Shown here: piece after piece, positions 55,538 to 63,674 of the stretch | Layout: each line of letters opens with the position of its first letter | Numbering within the stretch: position 1 is the first letter of the stretch | Source of the DNA: Lawsonella clevelandensis | Lineage (GTDB): Bacteria; Actinomycetota; Actinomycetes; Mycobacteriales; Mycobacteriaceae | Reading direction: 5' to 3' | Assembly (NCBI RefSeq): GCF_001293125.1 | Contig: NZ_CP009312.1 | Location: forward strand, 740,512 to 804,511 | DNA: 64,000 nucleotides | Program-made: the position numbers and the translations under genes | Notes under the pieces: generated by a model | Databases searched by the model: none | What the model was told of the DNA's origin: nothing | The model's input: only the letters and a program-made list of their open reading frames with translations

Positions 55538-56071
55538 TTATTTGTCGGAGGAGGTGGGGGGTTCGATGGGGCCGTCTTTCTTGGTGTGGTCGTCGGGTTC
55601 TGCAGGGTGTGCTGGGCCTGTGGGACCGTCGGTGGGGGCGGCGAAGTACGGGCCAGGGTAGGGGAAGGTGTTATTGAAGGACGGGCCGGGGTTGTGCGGG
55701 TAGACGGGGTTGCTGAACGGTGCTGCACCGTTGGGGGTTCCGGCGGGGTTGTCGCCGGTGGGGTTGATGGGTGCGTAGTACTTGTGTCCGTCGTAGTAGA
55801 GGCCGTTGGCGGCGGCTTCTTTTTGTTTCTTCTCGTGGGTGTAGGACAGCACGATGTAGACGATTTGTCCGATGTTTCCGGTGAGGAGGACGATGAGCAG
55901 CCAGGCTACCCATGGAAGGCCGGCGACGTCGACGTAGCGGAGTTGGATGACGCGGACGACGGCCCAGATGAAGATGGCGAGGCCGAGGATTCCGAAAAGT
56001 CCGCCCAGGATGAAAGCTGTGACGGTGAATCCGTACTCGAGCTCGTTTGCAGCAAGAAGCATGGTGTTCAT
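55538..56071 (-). CDS. PLDc_N-type small membrane protein
   Basis: The 177-residue protein has two membrane helices (about 15-37 and 53-75) with the spacing and aromatic pattern of the phospholipase D N-terminal (PLDc_N) domain, then a Lys-rich turn and a 100-residue Pro/Gly/Tyr-rich tail. No catalytic HKD motif is present, so it is not a phospholipase. ATG 56071 follows a GGGGAAG site. It is upstream of and on the same strand as the glycine-zipper gene (245-base gap). Confidence 0.65.
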   Translation of the reverse strand: MNTMLLAANELEYGFTVTAFILGGLFGILGLAIFIWAVVRVIQLRYVDVAGLPWVAWLLIVLLTGNIGQIVYIVLSYTHEKKQKEAAANGLYYDGHKYYAPINPTGDNPAGTPNGAAPFSNPVYPHNPGPSFNNTFPYPGPYFAAPTDGPTGPAHPAEPDDHTKKDGPIEPPTSSDK

Positions 56072-56184
56072 GGTGTTTCTTCCCCGATTGGTGATGTTGT
56101 CATTGTGTAAAACGGACGAGCATCCGGAAATGTTCCATCTTTTTGAGGTGATGTTGATTACTCGGTTTATTTTTGTGTACAACA

Positions 56185-56218
56185 CCTCTCTTTGTACTAC
56201 TATTACTAATACAAGAGG
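56185..56218. promoter_or_regulatory. Possible GntR operator
   Basis: CCTCTCTTTGTA and TACAAGAGG form an imperfect inverted repeat about 30 bases before the GntR gene, over its probable promoter and between divergent genes. Confidence 0.4.
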
Positions 56219-56248
56219 TACAAGCTTGACCTTGCGTAAGGATACATC

Positions 56249-56644
56249 ATGATCATCACCATCAACCCACATTCTGCGATACCCATTTTCCAGCAGATTC
56301 ACGACCGCATTGTGGAGGCAATTGCCCAGGGCACTATCCGCCCCGGCGAACAGCTGACTCCAGTGCGGTCACTAGCTATGGATTTCGGGATCAACCCCGC
56401 GACGGTAAAGAAGTCCTATGACCTGCTGAAAGCAGAAGGCATTATCACCACATCAATGCGGGAAGGAAGCGTAGTGGTGGGGAATACCACTCCGCACCCA
56501 GATCATGTTGCACAGTTCCAAAAGGAGTTAACGACCTTATTGGCGAAGGCTCACTGCCAAGGTGTTGGTGCTGCCGACATAAGCACACAGGTCAACAGGG
56601 TCTTGGAATCATTTCCTACGATGACGGAAGAGAAGGGCGTATAG
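56249..56644 (+). CDS. GntR-family regulator, YtrA subfamily
   Basis: The 131-residue protein has the winged helix PIFQQIHDRIVEAIAQGTIRPGEQLTPVRSLAMDFGINPATVKKSYDLL-type pattern of the short YtrA group, with only a small C-terminal helical tail and no ligand domain. It is two bases upstream of a DUF1648/DUF5808 membrane gene, the usual partner. It probably represses this pair in response to an unknown envelope stress. AAGGA precedes the ATG. Confidence 0.88.
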   Translation: MIITINPHSAIPIFQQIHDRIVEAIAQGTIRPGEQLTPVRSLAMDFGINPATVKKSYDLLKAEGIITTSMREGSVVVGNTTPHPDHVAQFQKELTTLLAKAHCQGVGAADISTQVNRVLESFPTMTEEKGV

Positions 56645-56646
56645 CC

Positions 56647-57741
56647 ATGTCCACTGTATTGTCTGCGCTACTATTTGCGATTATTCCGCTGCTATGGCTC
56701 AGTTTGCCAGCACTAGTCCCTCACAACAGTCCGCTAGGTGTGAGCGTGCCGGTAGCACACCGAGATGATCCCGTTGTTGGTGTTGGCTGGCGCCGCTTCC
56801 ATACGACAAACGCTGTGGTGGCCGTAGTGCTGGCTGCGGTTGTTGTAGTGTGCGGGCTTGTTCTACCGGAGCATCAGGCTGTTGTGGTGTTGTCTGTTCT
56901 AGTGATGGTACAGGTACTATCTTTGGTGCCTATCTGGTGGTGGGCTGGCCAAGTGATTCGCCGGGAGAAGGCGAAAAAGAACTGGTTTGAAGATGCCCGC
57001 GTGGAGGTTGCGGGGTCGTTGACACCCGGCACACCTGCCAATGCGATGCCGCGAGTGCCGGTGCCGTGGCCGCTCTATGTAGGAGCGTATGCGGTGACGG
57101 CCCTTACCGCACTGGTGTTGTGGCTGCGGTGGGATGCGATTCCGGCTTCGATACCAGACCCAGATGGTACCGCTGGTGCTGTGGTGGCGAAAAGTGTGAG
57201 CACTGTGTTTGGTCCCGTCTTTTTTACTCTCGGGCTAGTAACCGTACTGCTGCTGGCGGCAGTAGTTGTGGCGTTTAACCCTGGGCGATTCCGCACCGCC
57301 ACCTCACCATCCGCACGGCTACGCGCGGGATTGTTATTTGAGGCACTGCAGCAGGATTTGGGGTGGGTGACGGTGTGCTACTCCCTCGGGCTGAGTGCGC
57401 TGACGTTGTCAGTGATGCCACCGTTTGCGGATGCGACGAATGCGGTAACGTTTGTTGGTATGGCGCTACTCCTGGCACCTATTGCAGCAATGCTGGCACA
57501 CATGGTGAGGGTAGCCCGATCTGTACCGGTGGACCCGGATGATGCGGATGGCCGTAACCAAGATGAGTTCTACCGGTTGGGCCTGTTTTACGTGAACAAG
57601 AATGATCCGGCGATGTTCGTGGATCGACGGGCAGGCGTTGGTCTAGATATCAACTGGGGCAACCCGCGCGGTGTACTGCTAGCACTGGGTTTCTTCGTGG
57701 CAGTAGTGGTGTTGATCTCCTTGCCAGCTTTCTTCTGGTAG
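56647..57741 (+). CDS. DUF1648/DUF5808 membrane protein
   Basis: The 364-residue protein has about nine membrane helices. The WDAIPASIPDPDG segment belongs to DUF1648, and the C-terminal YRLGLFYVNKNDPAMFVDRR with GVGLDINWGNPRG belongs to DUF5808. Proteins of this build often sit with YtrA-type GntR regulators; their function is not established. The start ATG is two bases after the regulator's stop. Confidence 0.8.
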   Translation: MSTVLSALLFAIIPLLWLSLPALVPHNSPLGVSVPVAHRDDPVVGVGWRRFHTTNAVVAVVLAAVVVVCGLVLPEHQAVVVLSVLVMVQVLSLVPIWWWAGQVIRREKAKKNWFEDARVEVAGSLTPGTPANAMPRVPVPWPLYVGAYAVTALTALVLWLRWDAIPASIPDPDGTAGAVVAKSVSTVFGPVFFTLGLVTVLLLAAVVVAFNPGRFRTATSPSARLRAGLLFEALQQDLGWVTVCYSLGLSALTLSVMPPFADATNAVTFVGMALLLAPIAAMLAHMVRVARSVPVDPDDADGRNQDEFYRLGLFYVNKNDPAMFVDRRAGVGLDINWGNPRGVLLALGFFVAVVVLISLPAFFW

Positions 57742-57760
57742 ACGTGCACACGTAGTGACA

Positions 57761-57907
57761 TCACGTGAACTGCCCCGGGTGTTGTTCCTCAGCATTTGTC
57801 TTGGTTTCTATCAATTCTTGGGCTGGGTTGTTCTTCCACAATCCTGCTTCAACTTCGGCCGGTGTACGGTAACCAAACCCTGAATTGGTGAGGTTGTAAT
57901 TTTCGGC
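57761..57907 (-). pseudogene. IS3-family transposase, C-terminal remnant
   Basis: On the minus strand the bases translate to AENYNLTNSGFGYRTPAEVE and then AGLWKNNPAQEL, ending at TGA (57761-57763). The GYRTPAEVE piece is the usual end of IS3/IS150 OrfB transposases. Nothing of the catalytic core remains. It marks a former insertion site between the DUF5808 gene and the small-protein cluster. Confidence 0.72.
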
Positions 57908-57960
57908 TAGTGGTGGGTGCCGCATCCTTAAGTAGGCGGGGTGTTGTTAGAGAGGAGTTG

Positions 57961-58221
57961 TTATGTTGGGCCTATGTATTTGGCGAGTTCTAGTGGGTTA
58001 TAGGAGCCCATGTAGATGACCATCATTTGTAGCCAGCAGTATGTTCCTATACAACAGACTGCGAGGGCGACGAGTACGAGTTTTGTCCATCCTTTCCAGG
58101 TGGATGGCCGTATGGAGATAAAAAGTAGAATAACTGCCACGACGATAATGACGGCAGCGAAGATGAGGATGGCCTGTGGTCTGTTGCGCAGTTTAAAACC
58201 CTGTTCTAATGCTGTCGACAC
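57961..58221 (-). CDS. Small two-helix membrane protein, possibly 5' damaged
   Basis: From GTG 58221 the 86-residue product has two membrane helices (about 15-37 and 46-72). The same frame is open upstream for about 30 codons and encodes a basic stretch (TPRKRSPQSR) and another hydrophobic helix, but it contains no ATG, GTG or TTG. So the true start may have been lost. It shares strand and location with the two-cysteine genes that follow upstream. Confidence 0.5.
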   Translation of the reverse strand: MSTALEQGFKLRNRPQAILIFAAVIIVVAVILLFISIRPSTWKGWTKLVLVALAVCCIGTYCWLQMMVIYMGSYNPLELAKYIGPT

Positions 58222-58425
58222 CAGGATGCTGCCCGGCAGAACAATAAGCGCTGCTGCTAGAGACAGTAAGAGGCGGGATTGTGGGCTCCTTTTCCGTGGT
58301 GTGTTCTTCTATTGGGGATTCGTGGGGGTTGCTGTGTGGTTGGGTCGCGTCCCTAGGCGGGCGGGGTGCTTTCTTGATCGGGGAGCTACGGTGCTGAGAG
58401 TGGGGAGTGGTCTGCTGACTAGTTT

Positions 58426-58863
58426 TTATTTGTAGCAGAGGTGGCGGATTGCGGTGCGGTTTTTTGCGAGAAGGTGGGTGTAGTGGGTGTATTGGGTGGG
58501 TGTCAGTGGGGGTGTGGTGTAGTCGGGGTTGGTGGAGTCGATGTAGATGGCGTCGAGGCTGAGGATGGTAGTGGTGAGTTGGCGGATGGTGGGGGAGACG
58601 TGTTTGGCGGCGCGGATGTCGTGGAGTTGGTAGGTTTCTTCGAGCGCGAGTTGTCGGGTGAGAGTATCTGGGTGGTTGCGGTAGGTGTCCCAGAGGTTGT
58701 CGTGTATGGTGAGGCAACTGTGCGCGTCGGCGAGGGTGTGGTGGGCGGCGCGGAAACCGAAGCCGAGGCCGGTACCTACTAGGAGGCTGGTGGCGAACAC
58801 TATGCTGGCAAGTGCTGCGAGGGGGAGTGTTTTGAGGTGTTGCAGGGAGGTGTGTGCACTCAT
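58426..58863 (-). CDS. Two-cysteine anchored small protein, copy C
   Basis: The 145-residue protein has one N-terminal membrane helix (about 14-37), then an outer helical domain framed by Cys50 (AHSCLTIHDNLW) and Cys143 (RHLCYK). Its ATG overlaps the stop of copy B (ATGA). Family unknown. The shared layout with copies A and B suggests tandem duplication and divergence. Confidence 0.68.
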   Translation of the reverse strand: MSAHTSLQHLKTLPLAALASIVFATSLLVGTGLGFGFRAAHHTLADAHSCLTIHDNLWDTYRNHPDTLTRQLALEETYQLHDIRAAKHVSPTIRQLTTTILSLDAIYIDSTNPDYTTPPLTPTQYTHYTHLLAKNRTAIRHLCYK

Positions 58864-59228
58864 TGTGGTAGTCCGCAGTGCTGGTAGATGTCGTGGAGGG
58901 CTGTTTTTTCCGCACGGGTGAGGTAGTGGGTGTGGTGGGGGTACTCGTTGTAGATGTTGTGGTGGTTGATGGCGAAGATCATGTAGAAGGAGGTGAACAA
59001 CTGGACTTTGTTGCTGAGCTTAAAGTCGCTGCGCAGGGACGCCATGGTGCTAACGGCATCGGCGGGGGTTGAAGGCGTGGTATCGAGAGGAAGCCGGGTG
59101 GGAAGAGCCTGGCAGAAGTCGCGGTCGGTAAGACGCGTGTTTTCCACACTCAGCGGGATAGTGATACCAAAAATAAGCCCCAAGCAGAGGCAGAGAACAA
59201 GAGTGGCGCGTTTAGTGGGTGGTGTCAT
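58860..59228 (-). CDS. Two-cysteine anchored small protein, copy B
   Basis: The 122-residue protein has a membrane helix (about 8-26) and an outer domain between Cys39 (RDFCQALP) and Cys118 (YQHCGLPQ), with Tyr/His-rich sequence near the end. ATG 59228 overlaps the stop of copy A. No recognised domain. Confidence 0.68.
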   Translation of the reverse strand: MTPPTKRATLVLCLCLGLIFGITIPLSVENTRLTDRDFCQALPTRLPLDTTPSTPADAVSTMASLRSDFKLSNKVQLFTSFYMIFAINHHNIYNEYPHHTHYLTRAEKTALHDIYQHCGLPQ

Positions 59229-59647
59229 GATGAGTAGTGGAGGGGACCTTGTATGTAGTCGTACCAGAAGACGGGGTACTGCATACGGCAGAATCCATCC
59301 CATATGGTGTAGAAACTTTTGAAGTAGTAATCAATATCAGGTACAGGAATGTAGTAGGTGAGGAATGAAGCTTCCTGTAGGGCTGCGATGCGGGGATCGT
59401 AGTGTTCTGTGACGAGGTAGCTGGTTTCAGAAAGTGTCTCCCACAGTCCATTAAGCGCCGCGGTATTGCGGAAAGGTTCTTCTCCAGGGGGGAGGTATCC
59501 ATAGAAGCGAGTTTCGCAGTAGGGGCGGTTGACGAGTACTGCGCGGCTTTGGGGGATTACTGTTGCGATTCCTGTTACTAGTGTGAGGCTGAGTGTGATG
59601 GCGGCTAGCCTACGAAACCTATGAACATAAGAAGACATGTCATTCAC
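59225..59647 (-). CDS. Two-cysteine anchored small protein, copy A
   Basis: The 140-residue protein has a membrane helix (about 14-33) and an outer domain between Cys44 (RPYCETRFYG) and Cys120 (WDGFCRMQYP) rich in Tyr and Phe. It is the first of three coupled genes and starts at ATG 59647 or 59638. It lies 184 bases downstream of hicB on the same strand. No recognised domain. Confidence 0.68.
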   Translation of the reverse strand: MNDMSSYVHRFRRLAAITLSLTLVTGIATVIPQSRAVLVNRPYCETRFYGYLPPGEEPFRNTAALNGLWETLSETSYLVTEHYDPRIAALQEASFLTYYIPVPDIDYYFKSFYTIWDGFCRMQYPVFWYDYIQGPLHYSS

Positions 59648-59831
59648 TTCCGTGGCTCCCCTGGGTAGTAGACATGAACAAAAATAGCCATGTCTTCAGA
59701 GTTTCGGGTGTCTGTTTGCCAGTCAGCATGGTAGTCGTGTTTGTCTTCTGCGCTGCTGTGTTGGTTGACGATGTCGACACCGTTTTTGGTTCCCATACAG
59801 AGGGGCCCTCGTGCTATTGCTCAACTAGTTG

Positions 59832-60209
59832 TTATGCAGTGATGAGCTGGCTTACTCGTTGTCTCGAAAGTTTTACAAGCTTCGCGGTGTCGGTGATGGT
59901 GAGTCCTCCGTCCACGAGTTGGTGAAGAGCGGCGCTTCTTGTTGTGCGCGCATCGCGTGCAAGTTGTTCTGCTTCTTTTTCTTGTGTGGATGCTTTATCA
60001 AGAATTTTCTGGATAGAGTCTGGGATTTTAAGAGTGACGGTCGTTGTAATTTCACTAGTGGGGCAGTCTAGCCATAAGCCAATAATCTCTGCCGCAACGT
60101 CGTCTACTTCGGCAAGATTACGTGCCTGCCCTGTGATCTCTAAAGAGGGAACACGGACAATCCACCAGCGTCCTTCTGGTTCAGCTACAACATCATAGTG
60201 AGTGGACAT
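59832..60209 (-). CDS. hicB: HicB-family antitoxin
   Basis: The 125-residue protein has the HicB RNase-H-like domain (YDVVAEPEGRWWIVRVPSLE, then LAEVDDVAAEII) and a C-terminal helix-turn-helix (LTITDTAKLVKLSRQRVSQL) for operator binding. It starts six bases after hicA. HicB neutralises HicA and represses the operon. Confidence 0.92.
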   Translation of the reverse strand: MSTHYDVVAEPEGRWWIVRVPSLEITGQARNLAEVDDVAAEIIGLWLDCPTSEITTTVTLKIPDSIQKILDKASTQEKEAEQLARDARTTRSAALHQLVDGGLTITDTAKLVKLSRQRVSQLITA

Positions 60210-60215
60210 GAGCAG

Positions 60216-60422
60216 CTACCTCCATTCTTTCGGAAGAGGAATATGCTTTCCAATTCCTTGTAAAACGCCTGCCGAAATATTTTTATGATGCGGAACAATA
60301 ACCCGGTCTCCGGAACCCGGGTGCCACCATATTTCATGGCTACCCTTTCCTTGCCGGAGAAGCTTCCATCCGTTTTCTTGAAGAAAACTAGTAACCGTCC
60401 GGTACTTTTGTTCTTTCACCAT
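60216..60422 (-). CDS. hicA: HicA-family mRNA interferase toxin
   Basis: The 68-residue protein is a dsRNA-binding-fold toxin with the catalytic histidine in GKGSHEIWWH (His29) and the basic VIVPHHKNISAGVL segment. It degrades mRNA when free of HicB. The start ATG 60422 sits next to the palindromic operator cluster. Confidence 0.93.
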   Translation of the reverse strand: MVKEQKYRTVTSFLQENGWKLLRQGKGSHEIWWHPGSGDRVIVPHHKNISAGVLQGIGKHIPLPKEWR

Positions 60423-60430
60423 AACTATAT

Positions 60431-60470
60431 GCTATAGCACTATAGCGCACAACGCAAGATCGCTATAGCG
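60431..60470. promoter_or_regulatory. Three CTATAGC-type operator repeats before hicA
   Basis: GCTATAGC (60431), CTATAGCG (60440) and the palindrome CGCTATAGCG (60461) lie 9-48 bases before hicA. They are the likely HicB binding sites. Confidence 0.7.
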
Positions 60471-60728
60471 ATTAGTTTTAGTTAGATAAAACAGGGGAAT
60501 AAGAGTGTTAGCTGTTAGTGAAGGAGAGAAACCAAAGAAGGAGGGAGCTTTTAGCAGGCTAATTTGGCGGCTCGTTGGTAGGAGATGTTGAAGATAATTC
60601 CTAGCCCTCAGACTGTGTAGTCTTGTTCCTTCATACCTTCTATTGCTCTTATAGAAGGTAGACAAAAGTATTAATGGTGGTTTAGGTCGAGGGTTATGGC
60701 TGCAGTGGGTTTTCTTCTTGTGGGGTGG

Positions 60729-60761
60729 GGGTGGCCGCCCGCTTTGAGCGGACGGCCACCC
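60729..60761. terminator. Strong hairpin
   Basis: GGGTGGCCG and CGGCCACCC form a 9-bp stem with an inner CCGCT/AGCGG stem and a CTTT tail on the plus strand. The gap 60471-60728 before it shows nothing that I can assign. Confidence 0.7.
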
Positions 60762-60805
60762 CTTTAACGCGACTTGTCATTGTGGTGGGGTGGTCGAAGC
60801 TGGGA

Positions 60806-61009
60806 AGCCCCGACCGTTATGGAAGAATGCTCGCCTACGTATGGTTAGGACATACCCTCCACAACCTGGAGCTCATTCACTATGGCTACGCACATGAAGC
60901 CACCTACGCAGGTCCCTACCGCTACCAGACAGAGTTTAAAGCGGCAGAAAAAGATGCCCGAGACCACAACCGAGGACTATGGAACCCGAGCGTCTGCCCA
61001 CAAAGATAA
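60806..61009 (+). pseudogene. Thermonuclease (SNase) C-terminal fragment
   Basis: The frame gives SPDRYGRMLAYVWLG, then NLELIHYGYAHEATY, YRYQTEFKAAEKDARDHN and RGLW, the second half of a staphylococcal-nuclease-like domain. The first half with the DGDT metal site and the catalytic arginine is missing; a hairpin lies where it should be. An open frame from 60725 would only add unrelated residues. It is a 5'-truncated remnant. Confidence 0.75.
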
Positions 61010-61582
61010 TTACTTCCGCAAATATTTCTTCTGATCCATAGGAACACGAGACGGGTAACGACCCGGCAATTTCTGCGGATTCTTTATACCAGGAATCTCA
61101 AAGTAATTACGGTATTCGTGAACCCACATACCGTTAAAAATCTGATAACACTTAAAATTTAAGTTCTCTGTCCAGTCATTCTTGGCCATCCACACATAAT
61201 GCTGCGGAACAATAATGTTCAGCGGCGCGTAAGTATGTCCGGCAGGGTCTAAAGCTGCGTTGCACTCATGGGCCGTCTTATAAAACCGGCTATATCTAAG
61301 CGGCTGTCCAAACGTCCCTTTAATCGGCGCATTCTGAAATGCTCCCGAAAAAGTGTAGTTAGACTGCGCTTTTCCTCGCGGAACCAAACCATACGGCTGT
61401 GCATAAACGGTCCACTCCACCGGCGGCTGTGCAAGAGGATACGGCTCAGCCGGATTCTTCACAGTAATCTTCGCCGGGGTTGATGGCGGATCAGCAATAA
61501 TCACATCCGCATGAGCAACACCCGCGCCCAACCCCACCGCGAGAACACCTGAAAGAACACCACAAACAGAACGCTTCACCAC
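61010..61582 (-). CDS. Secreted protein, unknown
   Basis: The 190-residue product has a Sec signal peptide (MVKRSVCGVLSGVLAVGLGA, cleavage after AHA). The mature part is about 165 residues rich in Pro, Tyr and Asn with two cysteines (TAHECNAA and FKCYQIF). The stop is adjacent to the stop of the nuclease fragment. I know no family. The exported, two-cysteine nature is reminiscent of the 58-59 kb proteins but the sequence differs. Confidence 0.65.
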   Translation of the reverse strand: MVKRSVCGVLSGVLAVGLGAGVAHADVIIADPPSTPAKITVKNPAEPYPLAQPPVEWTVYAQPYGLVPRGKAQSNYTFSGAFQNAPIKGTFGQPLRYSRFYKTAHECNAALDPAGHTYAPLNIIVPQHYVWMAKNDWTENLNFKCYQIFNGMWVHEYRNYFEIPGIKNPQKLPGRYPSRVPMDQKKYLRK

Positions 61583-61795
61583 AAACAGAACCCTTCACCA
61601 ACAGCATGAGCAACAACACCTAATACTAACCACTCGGCAGAGCACCACAACAGTGACGACCCTCGCATCTACCCACCACTCATCCCTAGAGAACATCTCT
61701 TTGAGCAGAGGGAAGAAGCTTAAGAAGGTAGTTCCCAACTAGGGGACTCCATAACAGGAGCCTTGGTGTAGCGAAGACGCATCCCCTGATCTTCT

Positions 61796-62218
61796 ATGTC
61801 GATGTTGGCAGGGTACACACCCTGCACAATTCTCAGCAGAGAGTGGGGGGCAGAGATCAAGGCGACTCACATCATCCCAGAAGAAGTACATGCCGCCCGT
61901 TATCTTGCCGCCTTCTTTCAGGATAGACGCTATCTCGCACATGCATTATCTCGTGGAGTAGCTGGGTGTGAACCGCTTGATGATGTAAGAGAAAGAGAAC
62001 TCTTGAGGGGCAAAACATCGGTAGAAGTGTACAAACTAATGAGGGAGCAGCACCTCCAAGGAACGTCACAAGGGCTCTACTGTACGGGTGGCGAAAAAAG
62101 AGTCTCGCCTCTAGAACCAGCCCCGCTGACACACATCGAGCCCTACTCCACAACAGCGTATCCCATGCCGGAGAAGAGATCTTTCAGCCTGCCCCGAGAC
62201 TATGGGTTAGAGAGTTGA
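61796..62218 (+). CDS. Possible hypothetical protein
   Basis: A 140-codon frame without a good ribosome site encodes a hydrophilic protein with a helix-rich middle (VHAARYLAAFFQDRRYLAHA). No domain is recognised and it could be a fortuitous frame in a decayed stretch. The preceding 61583-61795 region shows nothing. Confidence 0.3.
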   Translation: MSMLAGYTPCTILSREWGAEIKATHIIPEEVHAARYLAAFFQDRRYLAHALSRGVAGCEPLDDVRERELLRGKTSVEVYKLMREQHLQGTSQGLYCTGGEKRVSPLEPAPLTHIEPYSTTAYPMPEKRSFSLPRDYGLES

Positions 62219-62371
62219 TAAACGGAGGAAAACGGCTTTTAAGTTGTCGTTATTTGATCTCTAGTTTCCATGTCTAGAAATTTGACTTCGGTCACTGTAG
62301 GTCTAGAGCTCTGTTTCGCCGTTCATTGTCTCGTCCAATATCGTTAATGATGTTATCTTGGTACAGTCACT

Positions 62372-62467
62372 ATATTGGACACCGATTGTGGAACATCTTG
62401 AAGGGTGTGGATGTTTGTCTTGGTGTTTGTTTTGGTGTGGTGTCCGTGTTGGACCGATATTGGACAC
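62372..62467. other. Serine-recombinase binding sites (res-like)
   Basis: A 28-base site at 62440-62467 has outer arms GTGTCC and GGACAC, the size and form of a resolvase crossover site. A further ATATTGGACAC half-site lies at 62372-62382. Both are 120-220 bases before the recombinase gene. Apart from these, 62219-62590 holds no gene. Confidence 0.6.
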
Positions 62468-62590
62468 TAGGAAATCTGACTGGAACTGCAAGACAGTGAT
62501 GATGGATTGTGAGATGTGCTTGCAGGAACCAGGGTTGAAGTTTTCCTTAGGGGGTCATGCTTGGTGTGTCTGCAGTGGAGGTGGTTCTTG

Positions 62591-63154
62591 GTGAAAATTG
62601 GTTACGCACGGGTCTCAACTGCTCGTCAGGGGCAGTCGCTTGACACTCAGCGTGAGGCGCTTATTGATGCTGGGTGTGATCCTCGGCATCTGTATTCGGA
62701 CACTATCTCTGGTGCGAAGTGGCAGCGTCCTGGCCTTACTGATGCTCTTGGTTACATGCGTCCTGGCGATACTCTTGTTGTGACTCGTCTTGACCGTCTT
62801 GGTCGTAATCTTTATGAGACGGTGACTACTATTGCTGATCTTGCTGAGCGTGAGATCAATGTTCAGGTGCTTGATCCTGCGCTCGATACTTCGCGTCCTG
62901 CGGATAAGGTGGTGGTGAATGTGATGGCGTCTCTTGCTGAGTGGGAGCGGGATTTGTTGGTGCAGCGTACTCGTGAAGGGGTGGCGCATGCTAGGGCGCA
63001 GGGGAGGGTTGCGGGTCCTAAGCCGAAGTTGAGTGTGGAGCAGAAGAAGCAGGTACGCGCTTTGGTGCGGGGAGGGGAGACGGTGTCGGCTGTAGCTCGA
63101 AGTTTTCATGTCTCCCGACAAACTATCTACCGTGCTTTGCAGGAAGCAGAGTAA
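62591..63154 (+). CDS. Serine recombinase (resolvase/invertase)
   Basis: The 187-residue protein begins KIGYARVSTARQGQSLDTQ with the catalytic serine, has LVVTRLDRLGRNL and the E-helix SLAEWERDLLVQRTREG, and ends in an HTH_7 domain (GGETVSAVARSFHVSRQTIYRAL). It would resolve cointegrates or invert DNA at the sites just upstream. GTG 62591 has a GGAGGTGG site six bases before it. The T-ending codon choice is unlike the core genes and points to foreign origin. No transposase accompanies it. Confidence 0.9.
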   Translation: MKIGYARVSTARQGQSLDTQREALIDAGCDPRHLYSDTISGAKWQRPGLTDALGYMRPGDTLVVTRLDRLGRNLYETVTTIADLAEREINVQVLDPALDTSRPADKVVVNVMASLAEWERDLLVQRTREGVAHARAQGRVAGPKPKLSVEQKKQVRALVRGGETVSAVARSFHVSRQTIYRALQEAE

Positions 63155-63370
63155 GTCGCCATGACTATATGAAAAAGAAAAGTACACACGTGTGTATTAG
63201 TGGTGTGATGGTTATATCGGTGGGGATGTAACCATCGGCTAGGTCATTGTCGAGTTTCTTTAGGCTTGTACGGCTACGTGCTGGTTCCGTAATTGTGGGA
63301 TTCGCTTTTCTTCATTTTCCCCTGTGCTTTCCATTATTGACAGTACTTCCCTAAAGGTGTAGTATTTTCT

Positions 63371-63649
63371 GTGAGGTTCCAGAAGAGAAGTATTCAGCAG
63401 TTTTATGAGAATGGGGTACATGCGAAATCAGTGCCTGCGGAGCTTCGTAAGATTGTGCATCGGAAACTCACCTATTTGGAAGCTGCTACCTCTTTAGATG
63501 CTCTTCGGGTTCCTCCTTCTAATCACTTGGAGAGGCTTAAAGGGGACCTTGAGGGGTTCTATTCTATTCGTGTTAACAGTAAGTACCGGATCATTTTTCG
63601 TTGGACTGATGAAGGGGCTGACAATGTTGATGTCGTTGACTACCACTAG
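63371..63649 (+). CDS. higB: HigB-like (RelE superfamily) toxin
   Basis: The 92-residue protein has the HigB pattern: IQQFYENG, a middle LERLKGDLEGFYSIRVNSKYRIIFRW-type core with basic residues, and VDVVDYH at the end. It is a ribosome-dependent mRNA interferase by family. GTG 63371 is the likely start. The order toxin-then-antitoxin is typical for hig. Confidence 0.88.
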   Translation: MRFQKRSIQQFYENGVHAKSVPAELRKIVHRKLTYLEAATSLDALRVPPSNHLERLKGDLEGFYSIRVNSKYRIIFRWTDEGADNVDVVDYH

Positions 63650-63674
63650 TTACTGTGATGACGATACTTATGGG

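Noticed and set aside
55538..56071. Phospholipase D
   Set aside because: Only the PLDc_N membrane part is present; there is no HKD catalytic motif.
59674..59925. 83-codon plus-strand cysteine-rich frame
   Set aside because: It runs into hicB in antisense and has no ribosome site.
60432..60665. 77-codon minus-strand frame upstream of hicA
   Set aside because: It overlaps the hicA operator and has no recognised features or ribosome site.
61739..61942. Short minus-strand frame with several cysteines
   Set aside because: No ribosome site and no domain; overlaps another doubtful frame, so neither can be trusted from sequence alone.
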